From Streptomyces sp. MspMP-M5 (lineage in GTDB: Bacteria; Actinomycetota; Actinomycetes; Streptomycetales; Streptomycetaceae), in NCBI RefSeq assembly GCF_000373585.1, contig NZ_KB891907.1:62001-126000 (forward strand): 64,000 bases of DNA. Direction: 5' to 3'. Positions within the stretch are counted from its first letter, which is position 1; each line of letters begins with the position of its first letter. The position numbers and the translations under genes were made by a program. A model generated the notes under the pieces. It saw only the letters and a program-made list of their open reading frames with translations, made no database searches and was not told the DNA's origin. This document shows positions 52,589 through 61,746 of the stretch, piece by piece.

Positions 52589-53131
52589 CTATGGCTTCTG
52601 GAACGTCGCGGTGTAGACGCCGCTCTCGTGGGTCAGCCCGCCGGGCTGGGCGCATTGCTGCACGGTCGGTTTGGCGACATCGAGGACGGTCTCGACGGAG
52701 TCCCCTTGGAACTCACCGGCTGTCGCTTTGCCTTTGAAGATGCTGAGCATGTCGCTGCCGGTCGAGCTTGCGGCGAATCGGCCGCTGGCCGTGCTGGTCC
52801 TGCCGTTGTTCCAGTGGAACGTCAGAGTGACGGGGCCGCTGAAGAACGGTGTCAGGCAGGACAGGGTGAAGGTGCCGTCGAATGTCTCTGTCCTGCCGGT
52901 CAGAGTGGGGTCCGTGGAGGTGCAGCTCATGCGCTGGTCCGCGTGGAGGTGTACGAGCTGAGGCTGCAGCGTCAGGCCGGGGGTGAAGGTGTCCTGTTCT
53001 TGGCCCTTGCAGAGGACGTCGACGGCGACGGCGTGGGCGGCAGTTGCCGGCCCCGCCAGGGGGAAGGCCGCAGCGAGCAACAGCGCCGCTGCTGAGGCAC
53101 GCAGCGATCTCCTGATCTTCAACGCACGCAC
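52589..53131 (-). CDS. Secreted hypothetical protein
   Basis: A 180-residue protein with a Sec signal peptide (SLRASAAALLLAAAFPLAGPATAAHA). The mature part has alternating beta strands with two or three cysteines: VLCKGQEQDTFTPGLTL, MSCTSTDPTLTG, FTLSCLTPFFSGPVTLTFHWNNG and VQQCAQPGGLTHESGVYTATF. This is a beta-sandwich-like secreted protein of a Streptomyces-restricted type; function unknown. GTG 53131 follows GAGAGGGG. Confidence 0.7.
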   Translation of the reverse strand: MRALKIRRSLRASAAALLLAAAFPLAGPATAAHAVAVDVLCKGQEQDTFTPGLTLQPQLVHLHADQRMSCTSTDPTLTGRTETFDGTFTLSCLTPFFSGPVTLTFHWNNGRTSTASGRFAASSTGSDMLSIFKGKATAGEFQGDSVETVLDVAKPTVQQCAQPGGLTHESGVYTATFQKP

Positions 53132-53555
53132 GACAGCCCCTCTCGTTCCGGTGCGGGGTGCGGTGAGCCCGCCGAATACCAGCTATGCCCGTTCGGCTCG
53201 CCGTTGAAATGCCTCCGCAGGGGCGCACAGGCGCTACCCAGGGCGTGCACGACACGCTGAACACCTCCGCCAGATTCGGCGTGCCGTGCACGTAGGACAC
53301 CTTGCGCACGGGCGCTGTCGATGAGTCAGCCGTACTCGACCGTCGGACCGTCCAGTCACACGACCTATCGGACACTGCCTAAGCCTGTCGGCCTGCGCTG
53401 GCCCGGCCCGCCGTGTCAGGTTCTCAGCCGTATCTGTCACCAGATCTCAAAGCTGGTCGTCACACACGAGGTGGACGAGGCGCAACGTGGCGCCTGACCG
53501 AGGGCTGTGACTTCGCACTTCGACTTGCGCCCTCGCATTCGACAGGATGGGTGCC
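53132..53555. other. Intergenic region before the acetyltransferase gene
   Basis: About 420 bases. Minus-strand frames here overlap each other; KVSYVHGTPNLAEVF suggests a weak, unidentifiable protein fragment near 53270. Otherwise nothing recognised. Confidence 0.35.
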
Positions 53556-54089
53556 ATGACCGAGATTCGCACCCCCCGTCTCCTCCTCCGCCGCTGGTAT
53601 GACGACGACCTGGCTCCCATGGCGGAGATCCATGCGGACCCGCAGGTCATGCGCTGGATCGGCGACGGTTCGGTTCGTGATCTGGAGCGCACGGCGGAGG
53701 ACATCGAGCGGTGGGAGGAGGAGTGGGACGAGGAAGGGTTCGGCCTCTTCGCCGTTGAGCTGCTGGCCTCGGGTGAGCTGGCAGGCTTCGCGGGTCTTTC
53801 CGTGCCCACGTTCCTGCCTGAGGTGCTGCCTGCGGTGGAGATCGGCTGGCGGCTCGGTCGGCAGTTCTGGGGCCAGGGGTACGCGTCCGAAGCCGCTCAC
53901 GCGGCACTGGAGTTCGCGCTCCAGGACCGCGGCCTCGACCGCGTCGTCAGCATCGCCCGAGTGGGCAACGACGCTTCCGAGAACGTGATGCGCAAGCTCG
54001 GCATGGTGCCGGAGCGCGAAACGAAGCACCCGGTGTACGGCCACCCGCTGCGCGTTCACACCATCGATCTCTCCGAGTTTCACGCGTGA
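53556..54089 (+). CDS. GNAT-family N-acetyltransferase (RimJ/RimL-like)
   Basis: A 177-residue acetyltransferase: EIRTPRLLLRRWYDDDLAPM opening, EIGWRLGRQFWGQGYASEAAHAAL with the acetyl-CoA pyrophosphate loop (Q/RxxGxG/A-type GRQFWGQGYA), then RVVSIARVGNDASENVMRKLGM. RimJ/RimL-type enzymes acetylate ribosomal proteins or small molecules. ATG 53556 is preferred over the three-residue-longer start. It stands alone. Confidence 0.9.
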   Translation: MTEIRTPRLLLRRWYDDDLAPMAEIHADPQVMRWIGDGSVRDLERTAEDIERWEEEWDEEGFGLFAVELLASGELAGFAGLSVPTFLPEVLPAVEIGWRLGRQFWGQGYASEAAHAALEFALQDRGLDRVVSIARVGNDASENVMRKLGMVPERETKHPVYGHPLRVHTIDLSEFHA

Positions 54090-54258
54090 ACCGATCGGGC
54101 CGCCCCAACCGCCGTCATTCTGGCGTGGAGCAGGCGGCATGGCTAAACGCAGTAGGAATCTGCCGAGTCCGCGGGGCAGGACAGGGCGCTACCTGACAGA
54201 GGGGTCGGCGGGTGCGGTCTTGGTGACAGACATCCCCGCGATGTGTCGTCTACCTCTG

Positions 54259-54573
54259 CTACCTCTGCGAGGCACACGTGACCTGCGCGGATGCCGTGAT
54301 CAAAATGGGCAGCCCAGACGCCATGTGTGATTCGCGGGCGGCGACCTCGCGTTGGAGGCGGGCGACGAGGTATTCCGGATGGGTCCAGGACTCCTTGCGG
54401 GCTCGTTCGGCCAGGCGGTCGGCGGCGGCCAGCAGGGCGGGGGCTTTGAGGGCCCGGGCGAGGAAGGCCAGGTCGGAGGTGGTCTGCTGGCTGGTGCGAC
54501 GGCTGGCAGCCGGGGGCTTGCCTGTGGGCTGAGTCAGCACGGACTCGCCATCGACGGTGGGGGTGCGGGGCAT
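54259..54573 (-). pseudogene. IstB-type IS21 helper, truncated
   Basis: The first 85 residues are an IstB N-terminus: QTTSDLAFLARALKAPALLAAADRLAERA and LVARLQREVAARESH. Then the frame turns into unrelated codons and stops at 54259, so the AAA+ ATPase domain is missing. ATG 54573 overlaps the IstA TGA by 4 bases (ATGA), the usual IS21 coupling. Without IstB the element cannot transpose on its own. Confidence 0.85.
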
Positions 54574-55829
54574 CAGCCGGCCTCCTTGTCGCCGCCACCG
54601 TCGATCACGGTGAACAGTCGGTCATAGGTGCCGAGCTCTTGCTGTTCGACCTCGACCAGCGGGCCGGATCCGGTGCCGACGGCCTGGATCTGACCCGTCG
54701 GACGACGCCGGGCTCGATGCCGCATCATCGCTCCGGCCTCGGCGTGCTCGGGATCGGTGAAGGTCTGGTGGCGGGCCCAGCGGCGGACATGTCGAGCGAC
54801 GATCTCCCCGTCGGTGGTCAAGGCGATGACCTTGTCGTTGTCGGTCAGCACGGTGACGTGGTGACCGATGGCGGCGGGGTCGACGGAGTAGTCACAGGTG
54901 TCGACGCGGACGTAGTGGTCCCGGCCCAGCCGGGTGGAGAACCGCCACCAGGTTGGCGGATCCACCGCCGGCAGGGTGAGCATCCCGGCCCGGTCCGCCT
55001 CCCACCGATCGAGTGGGCGGGCTCCCAGGGTCCGGTGGACGCGCCGGTTGGCGACCTTGAGCCAGGCGTCGAGCTGGGTATTGAAGTCGTCCGGACCGCT
55101 GACATGACGGCCGGGCAGGAACGAGGTTTCCAGATAGCCGTTGGCCCGCTCCACCAGCCCTTTCGCCTCGGGATCCCGCGGTCGGCAAAGGTAGATCTTG
55201 GTGGCGAGCAGGCCCGCGAACGCGGCGAATTCGCTGGTGGGACGTCCGCGGCCGACGCCGGCCTCGTTGTCCCAGACCGGCGTCTTGGGGACGGCCTGCC
55301 ACTGTGACAGCAGCCGCCAGTGACCATGGATCAGGTCGCCGGTTCTTCGTGAGGGCAGCATCCGGGCGGCGATCAACCGTGAATACCCCGACACCATCAC
55401 CAATACCGGAGGCCGACCGGTCTGGCCATGGCCCAGCGGGATCTGTGCTTCTGGGAACCACAGGTCGCATTGGGCCAGTTCACCGGGGCGGTAGGTCGTG
55501 CGGGAGACCGGATCGACGGGAACATAGGCTGGTCGAAGCTCGCGGATCCGGTCCTTGAGGATCGTCATCCCCCTCTCCCAACCGATCCGCTCGGCGATCA
55601 TGGTCGCGGGCATCGTCGGTGTCTCCCGCAACAGCTCACGGATCTGCACTTCGACCGCGTCCACCACCGAACCCTTCGGCGGTCGCGCATACTTCGGGGG
55701 CCGGTCGCTGGCCAGGGCCCGCTTGACCGTGTTCTTCGAAAGGCCCAGGTGCCGCGCGATCGCACGGATCGGCATCTGCTCGGCCCGGTGCAGGCGACGG
55801 ATCTCTGCCCAGTCCTCCACGAGGATCAC
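54573..55829 (-). mobile_element. istA: IS21-family transposase (IstA) of a defective element
   Basis: A 418-residue transposase. HTH (AIARHLGLSKNTVKRALAS) is followed by the DDE integrase core with D122 (LAQCDLWF), D187 (PVWDNEAG) and E227 (GLVERANG) and a C-terminal domain (WWRFSTRLGRDHYVRVDTC). The reading frame looks full length. Upstream (about 55860-55915) are TGGGTCAGTTTTGATGTGCC and AGGGTCA strings that resemble IS21 ends. The downstream helper gene is truncated, so the element is probably immobile alone but IstA could act in trans. Confidence 0.88.
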
Positions 55830-56211
55830 CCTTCCTCCTGACCTTGATCACCAAGGCCAGGACCAGACGAAGATCACCAAGTGGGTCAGTTTTGATGTGC
55901 CGTCAGAGGGTCAAGATTCGGCCGACGCCGAGATCTGCCAAGTACTGCCCTGCGATGCGGCGGGCGTGAGCATCTGAGCGAGCTGGCCAACGGCTGGCGA
56001 CCAGGCTGCGGTCGGCGAGGCCGGCTGCAGGTTCTGCGGTAGGGACTCCGACGCCCTCGCTCCAGATGGCCAGCGGTAGGACCGGGTGATGCCGCTTCTG
56101 GTGTCTGGATTCGCCGACGGCAGACAAGCTCGGGCACTCCTCTCCGGCCATCACGCTCGGTTACTATGCTCGCTTCATGCCGGAAGCCGGAAATAGAGGG
56201 CGGACCGCCAT
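55830..56211. other. IS21 end and unidentified short reading frame
   Basis: Contains the probable IS21 terminus (near 55860-55915). A minus-strand frame at 55903-56154 (83 residues, ending LADLGVGRILTL) reads like the tail of an unknown helical protein. No firm gene call. Confidence 0.35.
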
Positions 56212-56401
56212 CGACGGGCTGTTCGGAGGGGAGCGGGATGGGCACGCGCCAGTCGAAACTCCCCAGATTCTCTCCAGGGCTGAGAGTGGGCGGTCTGCTG
56301 ATGTGCGCCACTGTGGAGTTGACCGTGAAATCTAAGGAAAAAGCTTCGTGGAGCCTGGGAAAATGCTGAGGGAGGTCGTCGCGACGCGCTATGTCACGCC
56401 C
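56212..56401 (+). repeat. Right copy of the 190-base direct repeat
   Basis: Same sequence as 8173-8370, with substitutions and without the 8-base TTCGAAAC insert. Here it continues smoothly into the complete HipA-like gene, so this is the ancestral copy. It contains an untranslated leader with a TTGACC -35-like box. Confidence 0.85.
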
Positions 56402-57187
56402 TTGCGTGAGGGCGGGTCGCTTCCGGGGATTGTCGAGGGGGACGATCTCGGGACTTACATCATGAAGTTCACCGGGGCCGGGCAGGGGCGGAAGACCCTG
56501 GTCGCGGAGGTGATCTGTGGTGAGCTCGGGCGGCGGCTCGGGCTGCGGGTGCCGGAGCTGGTGCGGATGCAGCTCGATCCGGTCATCGGGCTGAGCGAGC
56601 CGGACCAGGAGGTCCAGGCGCTGCTGAAGGCCAGCGGGGGGCTGAATCTGGGGATGGACTACCTCCCCGGGTCGCTGGGGTTCGATCCGCTGGCGTTCGA
56701 GGTGAGCGCGCGCGAGGCGGGCCGGGTGGTGTGGTTCGACGCGCTGATCAACAACGTGGACCGGTCCTGGCGCAACCCCAACCTGCTGGTGTGGCACGGG
56801 GAGTTGTGGCTGATCGACCACGGTGCGGCGATGATCTGGCACCACAACTGGCCGACCGCCCAGAAGGCGTCGGCCCGGCCGTACGACGCCTCCGACCACG
56901 CGCTGGCCACGTTCGGGCCCGATGTGGCCGCCGCGGCCGAGGAGTTCGCGCCGCTGATCACCGAGGAACTGCTCGACGGGATCGCCGCCGACGTGCCCGA
57001 CGAGTGGCTGGTGGACGAGCCCGGCTTCGACTCGCCGGAGGAGCTGCGCGCGGCGTATGTGCGCACGCTGCTGGCCCGGGCGCGGACCGTCAGTGAACAG
57101 ATCACCGTCGGGGAGCCGACGAAGGACCGGCCGTCGCAGGCACCGGAGTGGCTGGCGGGCAAGTTGCCGCGGAGGGCCGTGAAGTGA
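56348..57187 (+). CDS. HipA-family kinase
   Basis: A 279-residue protein of the HipA-like/PI3-4-kinase fold. GTYIMKFTGAGQGRKTLVAEVICGELGRRLGL gives the ATP loop and lysine. DALINNVDRSWRNPNLLVWHGELWLIDHGAAM carries the catalytic Asp (NNVDRS) and metal-binding Asp (IDHG). Full HipA toxins phosphorylate Glu-tRNA synthetase; this shorter group pairs with DUF3037 proteins and its substrate is not established. The start is GTG 56348 with AAGGA upstream or ATG 56363. Its TGA overlaps GTG of the next gene. It has no HipB-type antitoxin. Confidence 0.85.
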   Translation: MEPGKMLREVVATRYVTPLREGGSLPGIVEGDDLGTYIMKFTGAGQGRKTLVAEVICGELGRRLGLRVPELVRMQLDPVIGLSEPDQEVQALLKASGGLNLGMDYLPGSLGFDPLAFEVSAREAGRVVWFDALINNVDRSWRNPNLLVWHGELWLIDHGAAMIWHHNWPTAQKASARPYDASDHALATFGPDVAAAAEEFAPLITEELLDGIAADVPDEWLVDEPGFDSPEELRAAYVRTLLARARTVSEQITVGEPTKDRPSQAPEWLAGKLPRRAVK

Positions 57188-57579
57188 GCGGACTGCACAA
57201 CGGGCGCGACGTCTTCGAGTACGCGCTGCTCAAGGTCGTACCGCGGGTCGAGCGCGGAGAGATGATCAACGCGGGGGTGGTGGTGTACTGCCGCGCGCGG
57301 CGGTTCGTCGAGGCCCGTACGCATCTGGACGAGGCCCGGCTGCTGGCGCTGGACCCCGAGGTGGACATGGCCGGTGTACGGGCCGCGTTGGGTGCCGTGG
57401 AGGGCGTCTGCGCGGGTGGTGCACGGGCCGGTCAGGCCGCCGGCGAGGATCCGGGGCAGCGCTTCCGGTGGCTGATCGCGCCGCGCAGCACGATCGTCCA
57501 GCCGGGGCCGGTGCACACCGGTCTGACCGCCGATCCCACGGTGGAGGCGGAGCGGCTGCTGGACCTGCTGGTGCGGTGA
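57184..57579 (+). CDS. DUF3037 protein
   Basis: A 131-residue protein typical of DUF3037: FEYALLKVVPRVERGEMINAGVVVYCRARRF and RLLALDPEVDMAGVRAALGAV, ending FRWLIAPRSTIVQPGPVHTGL. It is coupled to the HipA-like kinase by a 4-base GTGA overlap, a frequent pairing. It could be the kinase substrate or regulator; not known. A perfect terminator follows 18 bases after the stop. Confidence 0.88.
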   Translation: MSGLHNGRDVFEYALLKVVPRVERGEMINAGVVVYCRARRFVEARTHLDEARLLALDPEVDMAGVRAALGAVEGVCAGGARAGQAAGEDPGQRFRWLIAPRSTIVQPGPVHTGLTADPTVEAERLLDLLVR

Positions 57580-57597
57580 GAGCGTGCCGGGCACGGT

Positions 57598-57633
57598 GCG
57601 CGGGGCGGATTCCTTCGGGGACCCGCCCCGCGC
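57598..57633 (+). terminator. Terminator of the hipA-DUF3037 operon
   Basis: Perfect 11-bp stem: GCGCGGGGCGG (57598-57608) with CCGCCCCGCGC (57623-57633), loop 14 bases, then TGTTT. Confidence 0.85.
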
Positions 57634-57789
57634 GCTGTTTGCGACCGGCGTGCGGTGGTGGGGCGTTGACAGGGGGTGGCCGGGCTTCTAGCGTCAGCCC
57701 TGCTGAGGCTACTAAGCGGTTGCTCACCTGGATCGGGGGCCGGCCGCTGGTGTTCGAGGTATCGACGATCGAGGGTGAGGAGAACCCGC

Positions 57790-58551
57790 ATGTCCACCAC
57801 CGAGCAGCGTGTCGCCATCGTGACGGGCGCGGCCCGCGGCATCGGCGCGGCCACCGCCGTCCGCCTGGCCGCCGAGGGCCGCGCCGTCGCCGTACTCGAC
57901 CTCGACGAGGCGGCCTGCAAGGACACCGTCGGGAAGATCACCGCGGCCGGCGGCAAGGCCGTCGCGATCGGCTGCGACGTCTCCGACGGCGACCAGGTGG
58001 CGGCCGCGGTCGAACGGGTCACGGCGGAGCTCGGCGCACCCACCGTCCTCGTCAACAACGCGGGCGTGCTCCGCGACAACCTGCTGTTCAAGATGAGCGA
58101 AACCGACTGGGACACCGTCATGAACGTCCACCTGCGCGGTGCGTTCCTGATGTCGCGGGCCTGTCAGAAGCACATGGTGGACGCCAAGTTCGGGCGGATC
58201 GTCAACCTCTCCTCCAGCTCGGCGCTCGGAAACCGCGGCCAGGTCAACTACTCGGCGGCCAAGGCCGGTCTCCAGGGCTTCACCAAGACCCTCGCCATCG
58301 AACTCGGCAAGTTCGGCATCACCGCGAACGCCGTCGCCCCCGGCTTCATCGCCACTGACATGACCGCCGCCACCGCCGCGCGGGTGGGGATGGACTTCGA
58401 GGACTTCAAGACCGCGGCCGCCACCCAGATCCCGGTGCAGCGCGTCGGCAACCCGGACGACATCGCCAACGCCATCGCCTTCTTCACCGGCGAGGCGGCC
58501 GGGTTCGTCTCCGGCCAGGTGCTGTACGTCGCCGGCGGCCCGCTGTGCTGA
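57790..58551 (+). CDS. SDR, 3-oxoacyl-ACP reductase-like (FabG family)
   Basis: A 253-residue short-chain dehydrogenase. TGAARGIG (12-19) binds NAD(P), NNAG is at 89-92, and the catalytic S142-region, Y154 and K158 (YSAAK) are present. AVLDLDE after the second strand suggests NADH preference. FabG-like enzymes reduce beta-ketoacyl thioesters or similar alcohols. ATG 57790. It is 43 bases upstream of the second SDR, so they form a pair, perhaps acting on acyl-CoA intermediates. CTACTAAGCGGTTGCTCACC upstream may be a regulator site. Confidence 0.9.
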   Translation: MSTTEQRVAIVTGAARGIGAATAVRLAAEGRAVAVLDLDEAACKDTVGKITAAGGKAVAIGCDVSDGDQVAAAVERVTAELGAPTVLVNNAGVLRDNLLFKMSETDWDTVMNVHLRGAFLMSRACQKHMVDAKFGRIVNLSSSSALGNRGQVNYSAAKAGLQGFTKTLAIELGKFGITANAVAPGFIATDMTAATAARVGMDFEDFKTAAATQIPVQRVGNPDDIANAIAFFTGEAAGFVSGQVLYVAGGPLC

Positions 58552-58594
58552 CCGCCGGACCGACCGCAGGAGCACACGAGCAGGAGGACGGGAT

Positions 58595-59365
58595 ATGACA
58601 GAGCAGGACAGCGGGCTTCCGGCGCCCTCCGGCAAGGTGGCGCTGATCACCGGGGCCAGCCGCGGTATCGGCTACGGCATCGCCGAGGCCCTGGTGGCCC
58701 GCGGCGACCGGGTCGTCATCACCGGTCGCAACGAGGACGCCCTCAAGGAGGCCGCCGAGAAGCTCGGCGCCGACCGGGTGCTCACCGTCGCCGGCAAGGC
58801 CCACGACGAGGCGCACCAGGCCACCGCCGTCGAGCGGGCCATGGAGACCTTCGGCCGGGTCGACTATCTGGTCAACAACGCCGGCACCAACCCGGTGTTC
58901 GGCCCGATCGCCGACCTCGACCTCAATGTGGCGCGCAAGGTCTTCGAGACCAACGTCGTCTCGGCGCTCGGCTTCGCCCAGCGCACCTGGCACGCCTGGC
59001 AGAAGGAGAACGGCGGCGCGATCGTCAACATCGCCTCGATCGCCGGGGTGGCGCCCTCGCCGTTCATCGGTGCGTACGGCATCAGCAAGGCCGCCATGGT
59101 GAACCTCACGCTCCAGCTGGCGCACGAGTTCGCGCCGGCGGTACGGGTCAACTCCATCGCCCCCGCGGTGATCAAGACCAAGTTCGCCGCGGCCCTCTAC
59201 GAGAACCGCGAGGAGGAGGCGGCCGCCGGCTACCCGATGGGGCGGCTGGGCGTCCCGGAGGACATCGGCGGGGCCGCGGCCTTCCTGCTGTCCGACGCGT
59301 CCGGCTGGATCACCGGGCAGAACCTCGTCGTGGACGGCGGGCTCTTCCTGAACGCCGGGGTGTGA
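58595..59365 (+). CDS. SDR oxidoreductase
   Basis: A 256-residue short-chain dehydrogenase: TGASRGIG (19-26), NNAG (94-97), catalytic Y161 and K165 (YGISK), and the C-terminal DGG motif. VVITGRNED suggests NADPH specificity. It follows the FabG-like gene at a 43-base distance with GGAGGAC-like ribosome site, and a strong terminator follows. Likely the two SDRs act in the same catabolic or fatty-acyl pathway. Confidence 0.9.
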   Translation: MTEQDSGLPAPSGKVALITGASRGIGYGIAEALVARGDRVVITGRNEDALKEAAEKLGADRVLTVAGKAHDEAHQATAVERAMETFGRVDYLVNNAGTNPVFGPIADLDLNVARKVFETNVVSALGFAQRTWHAWQKENGGAIVNIASIAGVAPSPFIGAYGISKAAMVNLTLQLAHEFAPAVRVNSIAPAVIKTKFAAALYENREEEAAAGYPMGRLGVPEDIGGAAAFLLSDASGWITGQNLVVDGGLFLNAGV

Positions 59366-59368
59366 CGG

Positions 59369-59398
59369 CCGGGGGCCGCTGCGGTCGGCGGCCCCCGG
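59369..59398 (+). terminator. Terminator of the SDR pair
   Basis: Perfect 11-bp GC stem: CCGGGGGCCGC (59369-59379) with GCGGCCCCCGG (59388-59398), 4 bases after the stop. Confidence 0.88.
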
Positions 59399-59595
59399 TC
59401 CGGCCCGGGCCGACCTCGTCCAGTTCAGCTCAGCCCGGCCCAGCCCGGTGAGGGTGGTGCCGGCGGGCCCGCTGGGCGTCGCCCGCGGAGCCGGGAATAC
59501 CGCCGAGGGCGCCGGCGGACGGCCCGCGGCGGGGATTGTCAGTGGTCGCCGGTAGGTTCTGAGAGAGAACGGAACGCACACCGGAGGTTGTTGAC

Positions 59596-60276
59596 GTGGT
59601 CACCGACATGCTGCCCGAGTCCTGGCGCGGGGTCCTGGGCGAGGAGTTGGCGAAGCCCTACTTCAAGGAGCTGATCGACTTCGTCGAGCAGGAGCGCGCG
59701 GCCGGCCCCGTCTACCCGCCCCGTGAGCAGGTCTTCGCGGCGCTGGAGGCCACGCCCTACGACCAGGTCAAGGTGCTCATCCTCGGCCAGGACCCGTATC
59801 ACGGCGCCGGCCAGGGCCACGGTCTGTGCTTCTCCGTGCAGCCCGGGATCAAGACGCCGCCGTCGCTGCGCAACATCTACAAGGAGATGAAGGAGGAGCT
59901 CGGCCACCCGGTTCCGGACAACGGCTATCTGATGCCCTGGGCCCAGCAGGGCGTCCTCCTGCTGAACGCCGTTCTCACCGTCCGCGAGGGCGAGGCCAAC
60001 TCCCACAAGGGCAAGGGCTGGGAGAAGATCACCGACGCGGTGATCCGCGCCGTCGCGAGCCGTCCGGACCCGGCCGTCTTCGTCCTCTGGGGCAACTACG
60101 CCAAGAAGAAGCTGCCGCTGATCGACCAGGAGCGGCACGCGGTGGTCCAGGGCGCGCACCCCTCCCCGCTGTCCGCGAAGAAGTTCTTCGGCTCCCGCCC
60201 CTTCACCCAGATCAACGACGCGATCGCCGCCCAGGGCCACGCCCCCATCGACTGGCGCATCCCCGACCTGGGCTGA
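59596..60276 (+). CDS. ung: Uracil-DNA glycosylase (family 1)
   Basis: A 226-residue family-1 UDG that removes uracil from DNA at the start of base-excision repair. GQDPYH (64-69) has the water-activating Asp D66 and HPSPLS (188-193) is the DNA-intercalation loop; ALLNAVLTV-like LLNAVLT is also present. Length is normal. GTG at 59596 is the start. It stands alone between two terminator-bounded units, consistent with a core house-keeping gene. Confidence 0.97.
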   Translation: MVTDMLPESWRGVLGEELAKPYFKELIDFVEQERAAGPVYPPREQVFAALEATPYDQVKVLILGQDPYHGAGQGHGLCFSVQPGIKTPPSLRNIYKEMKEELGHPVPDNGYLMPWAQQGVLLLNAVLTVREGEANSHKGKGWEKITDAVIRAVASRPDPAVFVLWGNYAKKKLPLIDQERHAVVQGAHPSPLSAKKFFGSRPFTQINDAIAAQGHAPIDWRIPDLG

Positions 60277-60347
60277 TCCGCCACCCGGTGCGTCGCGCAC
60301 ACCGCGCGGAGCTTCCCCCCGGCGGTTAGCGTCGGGGGGAGCCAACG

Positions 60348-60956
60348 GTGGCGGCGATCGAGGACGGGGAGTGTGCGGTGGCGGAGCAGCGACGGGAGGC
60401 GGAGCACGAGGACCGCATGCTGACCCGGATCGGCCAAGCGATCATGCTGCACCGCGCCGGCGACCGGGAGGAGGCCCGCAACCGCCTGGCCGCCCTGTGG
60501 CAGGAGATCGGCCCGCGCGGCGACGCCTTCCATCGCTGTGCCCTTGCGCACTACATGGCCGGCACCCAGGACGACCCCCGGGACGCCCTGGACTGGAACC
60601 TGCGCGCCCTGGAGGAGGCGGAGGGCTTCGTCACGGAGCGGCCCCCGCGGGCCCGGGCCGCGGAGCCCGCGGCCGAGCCAGCCACCGGGACCGCGACGGT
60701 CGGCGAAGCGGGCACCGCCGTCGGGCCGGGCCCCCGCCACCCCTTCGCCGCGGTCCGGGCGTTCTTCCCCGCCCTGCACCTCAATCTCGCCGCCGACTAC
60801 GCCGGACTCGACCGCCCGGCCGACGCCCGCGCCCAGCTCCGGCGGGCTCGCGCCTCGGTGCGCACCCTCGCCGAGGGTGACTACCGGCGGCGCCTCACCG
60901 ACGCGATCGAGCGTCTGGAACTGCGCATCGAGGGCACCTCGGGGCCGCCCCGATAG
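60348..60956 (+). CDS. TPR-like conserved hypothetical protein
   Basis: A 202-residue helical protein. Two TPR-like helix pairs (RIGQAIMLHRAGDREEARNRLAALWQEIG and FFPALHLNLAADYAGLDRPADARAQLRRA) are separated by an Ala/Pro/Gly-rich linker (about residues 100-140). Probably a protein-interaction scaffold; no catalytic motif. A GTG at 60348 starts it, 71 bases after ung. Conserved type in Streptomyces, function unknown. Confidence 0.7.
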   Translation: MAAIEDGECAVAEQRREAEHEDRMLTRIGQAIMLHRAGDREEARNRLAALWQEIGPRGDAFHRCALAHYMAGTQDDPRDALDWNLRALEEAEGFVTERPPRARAAEPAAEPATGTATVGEAGTAVGPGPRHPFAAVRAFFPALHLNLAADYAGLDRPADARAQLRRARASVRTLAEGDYRRRLTDAIERLELRIEGTSGPPR

Positions 60957-61095
60957 CGCTGCGGGCCGGCCTGCCCGGTGCCGGTCACATCCGCGCCGTC
61001 CCTGCCGGTCATCGGCTACGCCGGCACAGTCCCTGTCCGTTGCTGGGTCGGCGGGCCGCCGTCCCCGCCCGCCGCGGGCCGCGCCGGTCCCCGGC

Positions 61096-61713
61096 TCAGC
61101 CGCGCAGCATCCCGTCGAGCAGTTCCGCACACGAGGCGCGCAGCGCGTCGCGGGTCGGCACCGCGGCATGGAACTGCCCCGCGACGCAGGAGAACAGCAC
61201 CCCGTCGCACCACGCCACCAGGGCCAGCGCCTGCCGCTCCGGCGCGCGCGAACCGGCCGCCCTCAGCAGCGCCTCCGCCGGCTCCCTGAAGGCCCGGCCC
61301 GCTCCGTCGTAGACCTCCCGCAACTCCGGCCTGCGGGTAGCCTCCAGCGCCAGCTCGTAGCGGGCGATCAGCAACGTCCGGTGGCGGGAGAGATAGCGGT
61401 GCAGAGCGAGCGCCAGCGCCTCCGCGAGCGCCGCCGGGGAGCCGGCCGCCGGGTCGGCGACGCCCGGCATCTCATCCGGCGCCAGCACCGCCGCCTCGCG
61501 CTCGGCCAGCCGTCGCACCGCGGCCGTCAGCAGCGCCGCCCGGGTCCGTGCGAGGTTCGACGTGGAGCCCTGCGGCAGCCCGGCCGCCTCGTCGACGGCG
61601 CGGTGCGTCAGCCCCCGCATGCCCCGCTCCGCGAGCAGGGTCAGGGCGGTGTCGGCGATCAGGCGGTGCCGGGGGAGCGGAGCGGACGACGCGGCGGCGG
61701 TACGGGCGTTCAT
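61096..61713 (-). CDS. TetR-family regulator
   Basis: A 205-residue TetR protein: LIADTALTLLAERGMRGLTHRAVDEAAGLPQGSTSNLARTRAALL helix-turn-helix with a C-terminal helical domain (RYLSRHRTLLIARYELALEATRRPEL). ATG 61713 is selected over the extended frame. It is divergent from an FAD monooxygenase and three ACTAC-type palindromes lie between, so it likely represses both. The HTH and ligand domains resemble those of PF17940-type members. Confidence 0.92.
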   Translation of the reverse strand: MNARTAAASSAPLPRHRLIADTALTLLAERGMRGLTHRAVDEAAGLPQGSTSNLARTRAALLTAAVRRLAEREAAVLAPDEMPGVADPAAGSPAALAEALALALHRYLSRHRTLLIARYELALEATRRPELREVYDGAGRAFREPAEALLRAAGSRAPERQALALVAWCDGVLFSCVAGQFHAAVPTRDALRASCAELLDGMLRG

Positions 61714-61746
61714 GCAGGGGAGCCTAGCGCGGGCCGGGACGCGGGA

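Noticed and set aside
56212..56401. Classical phage att site
   Set aside because: The repeat is about 190 bases, diverged between copies, not in a tRNA gene, and no integrase is present, so it is described as a duplication instead.
57724..58650. 308-codon minus-strand frame
   Set aside because: Antisense to FabG-like SDR with catalytic residues intact.
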